From: Lysobacterales bacterium
GTDB taxonomy: Bacteria > Pseudomonadota > Gammaproteobacteria > Xanthomonadales > BPKI01
NCBI GenBank assembly: GCA_026005055.1
Contig: BPKI01000001.1
Coordinates: forward strand, 1,875,290-1,939,289
Direction: 5' to 3'
DNA: 64,000 nucleotides
The translations under genes were made by a program, and so were the position numbers. Below are positions 45,244 through 54,784 of this stretch, piece after piece. The notes under the pieces are model-generated. The model had not been told where the DNA came from. It did not search any database and saw only the letters and a program-made list of their open reading frames with translations. Position 1 is the first letter of the stretch; each line of letters starts with the position of its first letter.

Positions 45244-46851
45244 ATGAGCCGCATTCGCTCGCGCATCGACACGCGCAGCGAGGAATTCCGCCGCTACGAG
45301 GCGCACAACCGAGCGTTGGTCGAGGACCTCAAGCGCTTGCAGGCCGAAGCCGCCCTCGGCGGCGGCGAGGAAGCGCGCCGCAAGCACGAAGCCCGCGGCA
45401 AACTGCTGCCGCGCGAGCGCATCCGGGCGCTGCTCGATCCAGGATCGCCTTTCCTCGAGCTCTCGCCGCTCGCGGCCTACGGCATGTACGAGGGCCAAGC
45501 GCCGGCGGCCGGCATCATCACCGGCATCGGCCGGGTGCATGGCCGCGAGGTGATGGTGGTGGCCAACGATGCCACGGTGAAGGGCGGCACCTATTTCCCG
45601 ATCACGGTCAAGAAGCACCTGCGCGCCCAGGAGATCGCCCTCGAGAATCATTTGCCCTGCGTGTACCTCGTGGATTCCGGCGGCGCCTTCCTGCCGCTTC
45701 AGGACGAGGTCTTTCCGGACCGGGACCACTTCGGCCGCATCTTTTACAACCAGGCGCGGATGTCGGCGCGCGGCATCCCCCAGATCGCGGTGGTGATGGG
45801 TTCCTGCACCGCCGGCGGCGCTTACGTGCCGGCGATGAGCGACGAGACGATCATCGTGCGCAACCAGGGCACGATCTTTCTCGGCGGTCCGCCGCTCGTC
45901 AAAGCAGCCACCGGCGAGGTCGTGGACGCCGAGTCCCTCGGCGGCGCCGAAGTGCACACGACCATCTCCGGCGTCGCCGACCATCTCGCCGAAAACGACC
46001 AGCACGCGCTCGAAATCGCGCGCGCCATCATCGCCCACCTCGGCCCGCGCGACCGCCAGAGCGTTCCGCTCGCAAGCCCGCGCGAGCCCGCCTATCCGCC
46101 TGAGGAGCTTTACGGGATCATCCCGCCCGACACCCGCATTCCTTACGACGTGCGCGAGGTCATCGCGCGACTGGTGGACGGCTCGGAGCTTTTCGAGTTC
46201 AAGGCCCGCTACGGAAAGACGCTGGTCTGCGGCTTCGCCCACATCCACGGCATCCCGGTCGGCATCCTCGCCAACAACGGCATCTTGTTTTCGGAATCGG
46301 CGCTCAAGGGCGCGCATTTCATCCAGCTCTGCAACCAGCGCGGCATCCCTTTGCTCTTCCTCCAGAACATCACCGGCTTCATGGTCGGCAAGAAGTACGA
46401 GAATGCCGGCATCGCCAAAGACGGGGCGAAGATGGTCACCGCCGTCGCTTGCTCGCACGTGCCCAAGTTCACGGTGATCATCGGCGGCAGCTTCGGTGCC
46501 GGCAACTACGCCATGTGCGGCCGCGCCTATCAGCCGCGTTTCCTCTGGACCTGGCCCAATGCCCGCATCAGCGTCATGGGCGGGGAGCAAGCCGCGAGCG
46601 TTCTCGCCACCGTGCGCCGCGACGCTCTCGAGGCCCAAGGCAAATCCTGGAGCGCCGAGGAAGAGGAGAACTTCAAGCGTCCGATCCGCGAGCAATACGA
46701 GCGCCAAGGGCATCCGCTCTATGCCACCGCCAGGCTCTGGGACGATGGCATTCTCGATCCCGCCGACACCCGCCGCGCCCTCGCGCTCGCCCTTTGGGCG
46801 AGCCTGAACGCGCCCTTCGCGAAGGAGCCTTACGGCGTCTTCCGCATGTGA
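45244..46851 (+). CDS. mccB: 3-methylcrotonyl-CoA carboxylase carboxyltransferase subunit
   Basis: Biotin-dependent acyl-CoA carboxylase beta subunit, 535 residues. [11 protein letters not shown] (~60), [18 protein letters not shown] (~140) and [18 protein letters not shown] (~180) fit the methylcrotonyl-CoA group rather than propionyl-CoA (which has shorter, different loops). The biotin-carrying alpha subunit is not in the window. Works in leucine breakdown with the hydratase at 48124. Confidence 0.9.
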   Translation: MSRIRSRIDTRSEEFRRYEAHNRALVEDLKRLQAEAALGGGEEARRKHEARGKLLPRERIRALLDPGSPFLELSPLAAYGMYEGQAPAAGIITGIGRVHGREVMVVANDATVKGGTYFPITVKKHLRAQEIALENHLPCVYLVDSGGAFLPLQDEVFPDRDHFGRIFYNQARMSARGIPQIAVVMGSCTAGGAYVPAMSDETIIVRNQGTIFLGGPPLVKAATGEVVDAESLGGAEVHTTISGVADHLAENDQHALEIARAIIAHLGPRDRQSVPLASPREPAYPPEELYGIIPPDTRIPYDVREVIARLVDGSELFEFKARYGKTLVCGFAHIHGIPVGILANNGILFSESALKGAHFIQLCNQRGIPLLFLQNITGFMVGKKYENAGIAKDGAKMVTAVACSHVPKFTVIIGGSFGAGNYAMCGRAYQPRFLWTWPNARISVMGGEQAASVLATVRRDALEAQGKSWSAEEEENFKRPIREQYERQGHPLYATARLWDDGILDPADTRRALALALWASLNAPFAKEPYGVFRM

Positions 46852-46981
46852 GCGCCGCGTGAGGGGCAGGTGATCACTCTCGCGCGCTTTCGCTCGCAAC
46901 CTGAGCGGGCCAGCATCGCCGCAGATAAAGGCGCTTGCGCCATCCGCCCGGAGCGGCGGCGGGAGCGCCGAGGTCATGGAC

Positions 46982-47953
46982 TCAGGCCCGCATCAACCGG
47001 TTGCGCCCGGCTTCCTTCGCCCGATAGAGCGCCTCATCGGCCTTGGCGCGAAGCGCCCAAGCGTCCAAGGGCCCGCCCTCGGCGATCGCGAGACCGATGC
47101 TCACCGTCACTCGCAGTTCACGCGCTCCCCCTTTGCCGCTGACGCTCAGCCGCTCGCGCCCGATCCGCCGTCGCAGCGCCTCCAAGGCGGGCTCCGCCCG
47201 CGCGGCCGACCGTTTCGTGAAGATCAGGCAGAACTCCTCCCCGCCGTAGCGGTAAGCCGAAGCCCCTGGAATCCGCCGCAGCCGCCGGGCGATGCCGATC
47301 AGCACCTGATCGCCCGCGGCATGGCCGTGCCGGTCGTTGATCCGCTTGAAATGATCCACATCCACCATCGCCACCGCGCAAGGCGCCGCAAGGCCCGCGA
47401 GCGCCTCCTCGAGCGCTCGCCGGTTGCCAAGCCCGGTGAGCGGGTCGCGGAAAGCGAGGCGGTAGGAAGTGAGCACGACTCCCCCGAAGAGCAGGGTCGA
47501 GGCGATGCCTGCCGAAAGATTCAGCGCGAGCGGTGCCCCGCCCAATGGCGCGAGCGCCCATGCGGCGACGAGCAGCGCCAAGGTCTCGGCAAAGCGAAGC
47601 GGCTCGCCCTTCTGGACCCATTGCCCGAGGGCGAGCAGCCAGGAAAGATGCGCCAAGACCGCACTCGTCGTTCCGCCTGCGGCGGCGAGCACGCCCTCCT
47701 CCGCCCAGGCCAAGAGCCAAGGCAAGGCGAAGAGGAGCATGGCCGAAAACCGGTTCATCCGCGCCTCGGGCACCAAAAGCGCCACCAGGGCGAGAACCGG
47801 AAAAAGCGCTGGCGAAGGCGGATGCGGCCAGAGCAAGCCGAGGGCGAGATCGTAGGCGAGAAGCGCGGTGCGCGGCCTGCGAAAGACGAGCGCGAGAACG
47901 AGCGCTGCCGAGGCGGCGATCCAGGGCAAGGTTTCGGCCAGGGAAGGCGGCAT
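46982..47953 (-). CDS. membrane-bound diguanylate cyclase
   Basis: 323 residues: five or six N-terminal helices, then a GGDEF domain with active-site RYGGEEF (GGEEF form) and the DPLTGLGNRRALEE start. Makes c-di-GMP; an RxxD inhibitory site is not evident. It is opposite in direction to the leucine-degradation genes and splits mccB from the hydratase. Confidence 0.92.
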   Translation of the reverse strand: MPPSLAETLPWIAASAALVLALVFRRPRTALLAYDLALGLLWPHPPSPALFPVLALVALLVPEARMNRFSAMLLFALPWLLAWAEEGVLAAAGGTTSAVLAHLSWLLALGQWVQKGEPLRFAETLALLVAAWALAPLGGAPLALNLSAGIASTLLFGGVVLTSYRLAFRDPLTGLGNRRALEEALAGLAAPCAVAMVDVDHFKRINDRHGHAAGDQVLIGIARRLRRIPGASAYRYGGEEFCLIFTKRSAARAEPALEALRRRIGRERLSVSGKGGARELRVTVSIGLAIAEGGPLDAWALRAKADEALYRAKEAGRNRLMRA

Positions 47954-48123
47954 CGAGCGGAACGGCCTAGGAGGCGATCACCCTACCAGCGCGAGCGCCA
48001 TCCGGCGCGAGGATGCTCGCTCCGAGCACAGCCCCTCGCCGCCGCCACCGCCAGCGAAGCCGTTGCTCTGCCCTTCCTCGCGAGAGAAAGCTAACATGCC
48101 AAGCACCGAGGGGAGCCCGCTTC

Positions 48124-48912
48124 ATGGCCACGCTTCGCATCGATCGGGAGACGCCGGCGCTCGCCGTCCTTCGCCTCGACCGGCCGAAGGTCCACAACGC
48201 CTTCGATGAGACGCTCATCGCCGAACTCACGGAGGCGCTCGATGCCCTCGCCCGTGAGGAGAGTCTGCGCGCCTTGGTCCTCACCGGCGAGGGCTCGACC
48301 TTCTCCGCCGGCGCCGACCTCGGCTGGATGCGGCGCATGGCGGAGGCCAGCGAAGAGCAAAATCGCGAGGATGCGCTCGCGCTCGCGAGGCTCCTTCGCA
48401 CCCTCAAGTTCTTCCCCAAGCCGACCATCGCCCGCGTCAACGGCTCGGCCTATGGCGGCGGCGTCGGCCTCATCGCCTGCTGCGATCTCGCCATCGCCGT
48501 CGAGCACGCCAAGTTCTCCCTCTCCGAAGTCCGCCTCGGGCTGGTGCCCGCGGTGATCTCGCCCTACGTGATCGCCGCCATCGGCCCGCGCCAGGCGCAG
48601 CGGCTGTTCCTCACCGGCGAAGTCATCGAAGCGCCCGAAGCCGCGCGGATCGGCTTGATCCATCAGGCCGTGCCCGCCGAGCACCTCGATGCCGAACTCG
48701 AACGGCTCCTCCATTGGCTCGGCAAAGCAGGCCCGATCGCCTGCCGCGAAGCCAAGGCGCTGATCGCCCGCGTCACCGGCTTCGACGAAACGCATGCCGA
48801 GCGCCTCGATCGCGACAACGCCGCCCTCATCGCCCGCTTGCGCGCCTCCCCCGAAGGCCGCGCCGGCATCGAAGCCTTTCTCGAAAAGCGCCCGCCGCCC
48901 TGGAACGCTTGA
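48124..48912 (+). CDS. enoyl-CoA hydratase family, probable methylglutaconyl-CoA hydratase
   Basis: 262 residues. Crotonase fold: RPKVHNAFDETL, GSTFSAGADLGWMRRMAE (oxyanion hole, ~58-75) and YGGGVGLIACCDLAIA (~107). The AGADLxWM pattern is typical of methylglutaconyl-CoA hydratase (LiuC), which acts right after MCC in leucine breakdown. Its stop lies within a few bases of cas6, so transcription may read into the CRISPR region. Confidence 0.87.
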   Translation: MATLRIDRETPALAVLRLDRPKVHNAFDETLIAELTEALDALAREESLRALVLTGEGSTFSAGADLGWMRRMAEASEEQNREDALALARLLRTLKFFPKPTIARVNGSAYGGGVGLIACCDLAIAVEHAKFSLSEVRLGLVPAVISPYVIAAIGPRQAQRLFLTGEVIEAPEAARIGLIHQAVPAEHLDAELERLLHWLGKAGPIACREAKALIARVTGFDETHAERLDRDNAALIARLRASPEGRAGIEAFLEKRPPPWNA

Positions 48913-48923
48913 ACGCGCACGCC

Positions 48924-49871
48924 ATGGACGCATCCACCGCCGAGGCGGTTTTCGACCCCTGGAAACCCTTCCCCGCCCAGCGTTACCGGCTGTCGTTCGA
49001 GCTGCGCCGCCCGCCGACCTCCCTGCCCTTCTCCGGCCCCGCGCTGCGCGGTGCTTTCGGCATCGCCCTGCGCCAGGCCTTGTGTATCACCCGCGCGCCG
49101 CAGTGCGAGGGCTGCGCGCTCCTCGAACGTTGCCTTTGGCCTGCGATCTTCGAGAGCACCGCGACCAAAGGCCTGAGCACCGCCCCTCTGAACGGTTGGT
49201 CGCTTGCGCCGCTGATCGAACGTGCGCCAGACGGGAGCAGTCGCTTCGCCGTGGAATTTCTCCTCGCCGGTCCGGTGCGCGAGCACCTCGCGCTGTTCGC
49301 CGCGCAACTCGAGCGCGCCGTGGCGAGGCTCGAGGTACCGGCCTTGCGCGGCGCGCGCCCCGTCGGCCTCGAGCTCGCGCTCACCCGCGAAGCGCTGCGC
49401 GAGGGCTTCCATCTTCGCGACCACCCGAGAGAGCTGCCCGCACCGCCACCCGCCCCCCGAAGCGCCACTTGGATCCTGCACCTTTCTACACCGCTTCGCC
49501 TGGCGAGCGATGGCCGCGACATCCCGTTGCATCAGTGGAACGCGCGGCAACTGGCGATGAGCGTCCGCGCTCGCATCCAGTCGCTTCTTGGCCAAGGCGC
49601 GCCCCGCGTCGTCTTCCCCTTCCCGAACCTGGCCGCGCTCGATGGGCTTCGCCTCGAAACCCAGGGCCTCCATCGCATCGCCACCCATTTCGGCAGCGAT
49701 GAATCGGGCAATCCGCGCCTGACCAGCGGCTACGTCGGCATTCTTCCTCTCCGCGGCGAGGCGGAGGTGCTGAGCGCGCTCTGGCCCTACTTCTGGCTCG
49801 CCCAGCATCTCCAGATCGGCAAGCTCACCCGCGGCGGCTTCGGCCTCTTCCGCCTCGAAGCCGCAGCCTGA
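48924..49871 (+). CDS. cas6: Cas6 pre-crRNA endoribonuclease (RAMP)
   Basis: Cuts the repeat in the pre-crRNA. 315 residues; SGPALRGAFGIALRQALC start of the family (~37-54), a Cys cluster (Cys54, 61, 64, 70: CITRAPQCEGCALLERC) and the C-terminal Gly-rich RAMP loop GKLTRGGFGLF (~299-309). These are features of the RAMP Cas6 group (PF10040-like). ATG at 48924; a TTG at 48909 overlapping the preceding stop is possible. First gene of the CRISPR locus, with 10 bp to the hydratase gene. Confidence 0.85.
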   Translation: MDASTAEAVFDPWKPFPAQRYRLSFELRRPPTSLPFSGPALRGAFGIALRQALCITRAPQCEGCALLERCLWPAIFESTATKGLSTAPLNGWSLAPLIERAPDGSSRFAVEFLLAGPVREHLALFAAQLERAVARLEVPALRGARPVGLELALTREALREGFHLRDHPRELPAPPPAPRSATWILHLSTPLRLASDGRDIPLHQWNARQLAMSVRARIQSLLGQGAPRVVFPFPNLAALDGLRLETQGLHRIATHFGSDESGNPRLTSGYVGILPLRGEAEVLSALWPYFWLAQHLQIGKLTRGGFGLFRLEAAA

Positions 49872-50120
49872 ACGCTGCCTGCCTCGGCAGCAGCCCTCCG
49901 AGGAGCTGCTGCCATCAGGCCCCCTCGCATCGCAGCGAGCGCCATCGGCGACATCGCGGCCCACCGTGCACCCCTCCGCCGACAAGATTGCCACTTCCCC
50001 CAGTTCGATGAAGGGAGGTGCAACCTAAACGGAAATCCCCGAACAAATCGCCGGTTTTCGGGCGTCCAAAGGTTTTCTGCGAGCGCATGATGATCACCGA
50101 CCGAGACGGAGACCGATCCG
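49872..50120 (+). other. intergenic region between cas6 and cas2
   Basis: No gene. Contains one 9-bp hairpin (49886-49894 with 49905-49913, 10-nt loop) lacking a T-run. The distal part is relatively AT-rich near 50030-50080 and likely holds the promoter of the adaptation genes; no clear -35/-10 pair was found. Confidence 0.5.
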
Positions 50121-50402
50121 ATGGATGCTCATCCCTTCCTCATCGGCTACGACATCCACGAGCCCCGCCGCCTGGCGCGAGCCTTGCGCATCGTTCGCGG
50201 CGTGGCCAACGGCGGCCAGAAATCGTTCTACGAGTGCTGGATCGACGAGCATGAGCACCAGCGCCGTCTGCGCTCGCTCTTCGAGCTCATCGACCCCGAG
50301 ACCGATCGCATCTTCGCCGCCGAGCTCGATCCGCGCGGCCTCGCCATCGCGCTCGGCACGGGCACCACCCCTGCCAATCCTGAGCTGATCCTCATCGAGT
50401 GA
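50121..50402 (+). CDS. cas2: Cas2 (first copy)
   Basis: 93-residue ferredoxin-fold Cas2. FLIGYDIHEPRRLARAL with Asp11 in the metal-binding YDI position, then GQKSFYECWID (QxSxFEC-like strand) and LIDPETDRIFA. Partner of Cas1 in spacer integration. A second, divergent Cas2 lies at 52164. Gap of 6 bp to cas1. Confidence 0.93.
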   Translation: MDAHPFLIGYDIHEPRRLARALRIVRGVANGGQKSFYECWIDEHEHQRRLRSLFELIDPETDRIFAAELDPRGLAIALGTGTTPANPELILIE

Positions 50403-50408
50403 AGCACC

Positions 50409-51359
50409 ATGGGCCGGACGCTCACCATCGATCGCCGCGGCATTCGCCTCGAGCGCCAGGACGATTGCCTCGTGCTGCGCCGCGAGCAAGACATCCTGGC
50501 CCACGTGCCCCTGCATGGCCTAAAGCGCATCGTGCTCTCGGCCGATACTCAGCTCTCGAGCGGCCTGCTTGCCCATCTCGCAAGCCGCGGCATCGGCCTC
50601 ATCGCCTTCGGCGGCCGCCATCGCGAGCACGTCGCCGAGCTCTTCGGCGCGCCGCACGGCGATGCCCGCATCCGCGTGCACCAGGCCCTGCTCGCGCGGG
50701 ACTTCGATCGCGCCCAGCCGATCGCCGCGGCGATCGTCAAGCTCAAGGTGCGCGCGCAGCGCCGCTTGGTGGCTTCCGCCCTCGAGCGACGGCCGGACCA
50801 GCGCAAAGCTCTGCTCGATGCCTGCGCCACCCTCGACCGGGTCCTGATCGCCCTGCGCACTCCGCCCGCTGACCGCGACACCCTGCTCGGCCTCGAGGGT
50901 GCCGCCTCGGCCGCCTATTTCGCGGCCTTCAGCACCCTCTTTCCCCCGAGCCTCGGCTTCAACTGCCGTCGCCGTCGGCCGCCGCCCGACCCCGTGAACG
51001 CCTGCCTGTCGTTGGGCTACACGCTGCTGATCCATGCCGCCGCCCGCGCCTGCCAGATCGCCGGCCTCGATCCCGCGATCGGCTTCCTCCATGCCCTCGA
51101 GCATGGTCGCCCTGCCCTGGCCTGCGACCTCGCCGAGCCGCAGCGCGCCCGCATCGATCGCCTGGTCTGGGAGCTCTTCCGCGAGCGCCGCCTCGAGGAG
51201 GCTCATTTCCATCGCCGCGGCGAGGCTTGCGAGCTCGGCAAAGCCGGCCGCAGCCACTTCTACGAGGCCGTCTTGCCTCGACTCGAGGCCATCGAGCGCC
51301 ACCTCCTGCGCCAAGCCCGCCTTTTGGCCCGTTCGTTTCGCGAGGACGCTTCGCCATGA
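50409..51359 (+). CDS. cas1: Cas1 integrase, catalytic residues intact
   Basis: 316 residues. N-terminal beta domain, helical C-terminal domain with Glu163 (LLGLEGAASAAYF), His228 (IGFLHALEHG) and Asp240/Glu243 (LACDLAEPQR), the full metal-binding set of active Cas1. Overlaps the following cas1-like gene by 4 bp (ATGA). Confidence 0.95.
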   Translation: MGRTLTIDRRGIRLERQDDCLVLRREQDILAHVPLHGLKRIVLSADTQLSSGLLAHLASRGIGLIAFGGRHREHVAELFGAPHGDARIRVHQALLARDFDRAQPIAAAIVKLKVRAQRRLVASALERRPDQRKALLDACATLDRVLIALRTPPADRDTLLGLEGAASAAYFAAFSTLFPPSLGFNCRRRRPPPDPVNACLSLGYTLLIHAAARACQIAGLDPAIGFLHALEHGRPALACDLAEPQRARIDRLVWELFRERRLEEAHFHRRGEACELGKAGRSHFYEAVLPRLEAIERHLLRQARLLARSFREDASP

Positions 51360-52156
51360 TCCGCACCGGCAACCCCGCCCCCACGAGCACCTTTCCTCGT
51401 CCGCTCTACCTCACCCCGAAAGCACCCATCACCGTTCGCCTCGGTCCCGGCCCGAGCCTTGAGCTTTACGAGACCGGCCGCAACATGCGCCCGATCCCCT
51501 TGGACTGGATTGGCCGCATCGTCTCCAACCGGAATGTCCAATGGGAGCCGGATGCGCTCTTCGCCTGCTTGGAGCATGGCATCCCCCTCATCCATGTGGA
51601 CCGTGGCCGCGTTTGCGGTTGGTGCTTCGGCGAGCAGACAAAACGCCTCACCCTCGATCAGCACCTCGAGCTCATCCTCGACCGCGACGACTGGTCGAGC
51701 CTCCTGAACGGGTTCTTCCGCGCCGAGCAGCGCCGCGCTCAGCTTTATGCACTGGCCGCCCTCCGCGTCAGCTCGCAGCGCTTCGAGGAGGTTCATCTCC
51801 GCGGTCTGCTCGCGAATCGCCTGCGCGATCGCCTCGGTTACCCCATTGGCGAGATCCTCCGCCAGTGCGAGGTGTGCATGCACAGCCTCCTCGCTGGCGC
51901 ACTCGCCGAGCGCATCCACCAACCGCATCTGCTCGCGCTTTACCGTCCGGACTTCCACCTGCCGGACCAACTCGGTCGCGTCCTCCTCTGGCACCTCTAT
52001 CCCATCCTCGCCGAGCACCTCCCGCGAGGCGCACCTCCCCCCGAGATCCGTCGCTCGATCCCTCAGCTCCTCGAGTCGCCACAAAGCCCCTTGCGCGCGA
52101 GCCTTTATCGCCTGATCGGCCGTTTCGAGCACTACCTCGCCAACCTCGATCCCTAG
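51356..52156 (+). CDS. Cas1-like paralogue lacking the catalytic Glu
   Basis: 266 residues. The N-terminal part (ITVRLGPGPSLELYETG, IPLDWIGRIVSNRNVQW, CLEHGIPLIHVDRGRVCGW) matches the Cas1 beta domain, and RIHQPHLLALYRPDFHLPDQ aligns in position with the AGLDPxxGFLH...DLxExxR region of Cas1. The EGxxAxxYF motif carrying the catalytic Glu is absent, so it is probably catalytically inactive. Overlaps cas1 (ATGA) and is followed 7 bp later by a second cas2. I infer a non-catalytic partner subunit, or a remnant under decay; intact frame and tight coupling favour the former. Confidence 0.68.
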   Translation: MIRTGNPAPTSTFPRPLYLTPKAPITVRLGPGPSLELYETGRNMRPIPLDWIGRIVSNRNVQWEPDALFACLEHGIPLIHVDRGRVCGWCFGEQTKRLTLDQHLELILDRDDWSSLLNGFFRAEQRRAQLYALAALRVSSQRFEEVHLRGLLANRLRDRLGYPIGEILRQCEVCMHSLLAGALAERIHQPHLLALYRPDFHLPDQLGRVLLWHLYPILAEHLPRGAPPPEIRRSIPQLLESPQSPLRASLYRLIGRFEHYLANLDP

Positions 52157-52163
52157 GTGCACC

Positions 52164-52472
52164 ATGAGCCGTCAAGATGCCCACGTTTGGCTGCTCGCCT
52201 ACGACATCGCCAGCCCCAAACGCTGGCAGCGCATTCATCGCATCGCCCGCAGCCGCTTCCATCGGGTGAACTATTCGGTGTTCATCGGCCAGGCGCCGAA
52301 TCGGGAGATGGAGAACCTCGCGGCCGAGCTTGCCCTCCTCATCGACGATCGCACCGACGATGTGCGCTTCTACGCCCTTCCCCGCAACGCCCGCACCTGG
52401 ACCGGCGGCCGTGGCCGACCACTCGTCTGCAGCCCCGCCGAAAAGCTTCTCGCCGACCTCGACCGCTTCTGA
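52164..52472 (+). CDS. Cas2 (second, divergent copy)
   Basis: 102 residues. VWLLAYDIASPKRWQRIHRIA with Asp14 at the YDI position and NYSVFIGQAPNREMENLAAE follow Cas2 topology, but the sequence is only distantly similar to the first copy. C-terminal TWTGGRGRPLVCSPAEKLL differs from usual Cas2. Together with the first copy it gives two Cas1 and two Cas2 genes in one operon. Confidence 0.85.
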   Translation: MSRQDAHVWLLAYDIASPKRWQRIHRIARSRFHRVNYSVFIGQAPNREMENLAAELALLIDDRTDDVRFYALPRNARTWTGGRGRPLVCSPAEKLLADLDRF

Positions 52473-52647
52473 GCCAAAGCTGCCCTTGCGCGATACCATG
52501 CACCCGACTATCGTTCAGCCATATCCTCGCCGCCCGACCCGCCACAGCGGCCGCTGTTTGACAAGAGAGCAACCTCTTTGTTCGGACAAAGCTCTCGCAT
52601 CCCGCTTCGTAACCATTGGTGCGAGCTCCATTTTTCCGAACGAGGCC
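52473..52647 (+). promoter_or_regulatory. CRISPR leader
   Basis: 175 bp between the second cas2 and the first repeat, AT-richer than the flanking genes. Contains TTGACA (52558-52563, a consensus -35 with no good -10) and a small palindrome CTTTGT/ACAAAG (52576-52591, 4-nt loop). Orientation fits: adaptation genes upstream, repeats ending in ATTAAGAC on the plus strand. Confidence 0.6.
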
Positions 52648-53312
52648 TTCCTTCCTTTCCCCCGAACCAAAGGGGATTAAGACCAAGGGTGCGGATGATA
52701 ATCTCCGCGCCCACGGCTTCCTTCCTTTCCCCCGAACCAAAGGGGATTAAGACGTGAGCTCGATACTCATGATGTTTCCTCCGAATACTTCCTTCCTTTC
52801 CCCCGAACCAAAGGGGATTAAGACACCGCCGGATGCCGAGCCTTTCGATCATTTGCTTCCTTCCTTTCCCCCGAACCAAAGGGGATTAAGACTCGTGCCC
52901 TCGGCATCCGTGCCATACTTGGCACCCTTCCTTCCTTTCCCCCGAACCAAAGGGGATTAAGACGTGCTGTGATGGCTTTTCGAGGCCGGCCTCGCCCTTC
53001 CTTCCTTTCCCCCGAACCAAAGGGGATTAAGACGACAGGATTCATAGCGATCTACTCCAACTAAGACCGCTTCCTTCCTTTCCCCCGAACCAAAGGGGAT
53101 TAAGACTGAAGAATTTTGCGAGATTTTTTCTGATGGGCGCTTCCTTCCTTTCCCCCGAACCAAAGGGGATTAAGACTTGTTAGGCCTCCAAGTATCGCAG
53201 CAGGATCGTTCCTTCCTTTCCCCCGAACCAAAGGGGATTAAGACTCGTACTCCGGATCAATTTGAGTAATGACGGCTTCCTTCCTTTCCCCCGAACCAAA
53301 GGGGATTAAGAC
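52648..53312 (+). CRISPR. CRISPR array, ten intact 36-nt repeats
   Basis: Identical 36-nt repeats at 52648, 52718, 52789, 52857, 52928, 52998, 53071, 53141, 53209 and 53277, each ending in GGGGATTAAGAC. Nine spacers between them are 32-37 nt. The repeat has a CCCC...GGGG stem; the 3' end ATTAAGAC would be the 8-nt crRNA 5' tag of a type III system. A further spacer-length stretch (53313-53345/6) follows, then TCCTTC (53347-53352), the start of an eleventh repeat cut by the insertion sequence. No repeat degeneration is seen, which suggests the array was not old at interruption. Confidence 0.98.
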
Positions 53313-53352
53313 CAATATCCTTTGCTTTCTTCTCGGCATCCGCTGGTCCTTC

Positions 53353-53368
53353 GTCATTTCGTGTGGAA
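53353..53368 (+). repeat. left terminal inverted repeat of the IS
   Basis: GTCATTTCGTGTGGAA; pairs with 54785-54800 with one mismatch. Immediately preceded by TCCTTC of the interrupted repeat. Confidence 0.8.
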
Positions 53369-53478
53369 CCCAACAGTCACAATGACTCCTGGTCGTCGAG
53401 CCCGGTGGGCATGTGTGCAGGCCGCTGGCCGGCCTGTGCACATGTCCACGAGGCGTGTTTGATCAGGAGGATGAGTCC

Positions 53479-54774
53479 ATGGGCATTGCCGTAGAAGCTC
53501 TGTTCACCAGCGCGCTGGGCTTGCAGCCGCCGTGGGTCGTCGATGACGTCAGGCTCGACACCGCCAAGCGGCGTATCGACTTCGAGATCGGCTGCCACAC
53601 CAGCAGGCTCGCCTGCCCGGCATGCGGTGCGGCCACGCAACCGGTGCACGACCGGCTGCGCCGATCCTGGCGGCACCTGGACTTCTTCCAGTTCGAGGCC
53701 TGGCTGCATTGCGACGTGCCGCGCGTGGCCTGCGGTGCCTGCGGCAAGACCACGCAGGTGGCCGTGCCCTGGGCGCGTCCGGGCTCGGGCTTCACCGCGG
53801 CGTTCGAAGCGCTGGCGCTGACCTTGTGCCTGGACCTGCCGGTGCGCCAGGCCGCCGAGTTGCTGCGCTGCAAGGACAAGCGGCTGTGGCGGCGCATCGA
53901 GTTCTACGTCGCGCAGGCGCGTGCGCTGGAAGACTTCGCCGGCGTGCGCACGGTGGGCATCGACGAGACCAGCCTGCGGCGCGGGCAGCACTACATCACC
54001 GTCGTGCACGACCTGGATCGCAAGCGGCTGCTGTTCGCCACCGAGGGGCGCGAGCACCGCACGGTGGTGGAGTTCGCCGAGGATCTGAAGGCCCATGGCG
54101 GCGATCCCGCCCAGGTGCGGCACGTGTGCATGGACATGAGCGCGGCCTACGCCAAGGGCGTGGCGCTGGCGCTGCCCCAGGCGCAGATCAGCTACGACCG
54201 CTTCCACGTCGTCTCGATGGCCATCGAGGCGATGGACCAGGTGCGCCGCGCGGAGATGGCCACCGACGCGCAGGCGGTGCGAGCCGCGCTGGGCACTGGC
54301 CAGCGTAAGACGCTCAGGCAGCTGCTGTGGGGCATGCGGCGCAACCCCAGCACCTGGAGCGCCCGCCAGCTCCAGGCGATGCACTGGCTGCAGCGCTCGA
54401 CGCTCAAGAGCGCGCGGGCGTGGCGGCTGAAGATGGCGCTGCGCGCGGTGTACGCACGGGCCACAGCGCACAACAGCATCGAACAGGCCGCATCCGACCT
54501 CAGGGCCTGGCTGAGCTGGGCGCGGCGCTGTCGGCTCGAGCCGTTCAAGAAGCTGGCCGCCACGCTCAAGGAGCGGTTCGACGCGGTGGTGCGCGGCATG
54601 GTCGATCACCGCAGCAACGCCTTCGTCGAGGCGATGAACGGGCTGCTGCAGCAGGCCAAGCGCGCCGCGCGCGGCTTCAGGACGAGCCAGAACTTCATCG
54701 CCATCGCCTACCTGCGCATGTCCAAGCTCAAGCACCTGCCGGCCAGTCCGTTCGCGCCGGCGATGCCCCAGTGA
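53479..54774 (+). CDS. ISL3-family transposase
   Basis: 431 residues. N-terminal zinc-finger pairs (CPACG, CGACG), helix-turn-helix, then a DDE nuclease: Asp162 (VGIDETS), Asp219 (CMDMSAAY) and Glu384 (SNAFVEAMNG). The ATG at 53479 follows AGGAGG at 8 bp. All three acidic residues are present, so the element may still be active. Confidence 0.95.
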   Translation: MGIAVEALFTSALGLQPPWVVDDVRLDTAKRRIDFEIGCHTSRLACPACGAATQPVHDRLRRSWRHLDFFQFEAWLHCDVPRVACGACGKTTQVAVPWARPGSGFTAAFEALALTLCLDLPVRQAAELLRCKDKRLWRRIEFYVAQARALEDFAGVRTVGIDETSLRRGQHYITVVHDLDRKRLLFATEGREHRTVVEFAEDLKAHGGDPAQVRHVCMDMSAAYAKGVALALPQAQISYDRFHVVSMAIEAMDQVRRAEMATDAQAVRAALGTGQRKTLRQLLWGMRRNPSTWSARQLQAMHWLQRSTLKSARAWRLKMALRAVYARATAHNSIEQAASDLRAWLSWARRCRLEPFKKLAATLKERFDAVVRGMVDHRSNAFVEAMNGLLQQAKRAARGFRTSQNFIAIAYLRMSKLKHLPASPFAPAMPQ

Positions 54775-54784
54775 CGGTGTTGCT

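Noticed and set aside
45133..46977. 614-codon open frame on the minus strand
   Set aside because: Antisense of mccB, which has clear carboxyltransferase motifs.
49886..49913. hairpin after cas6 as terminator
   Set aside because: Stem is good but no T-run follows; kept only as a structure in the intergenic note.
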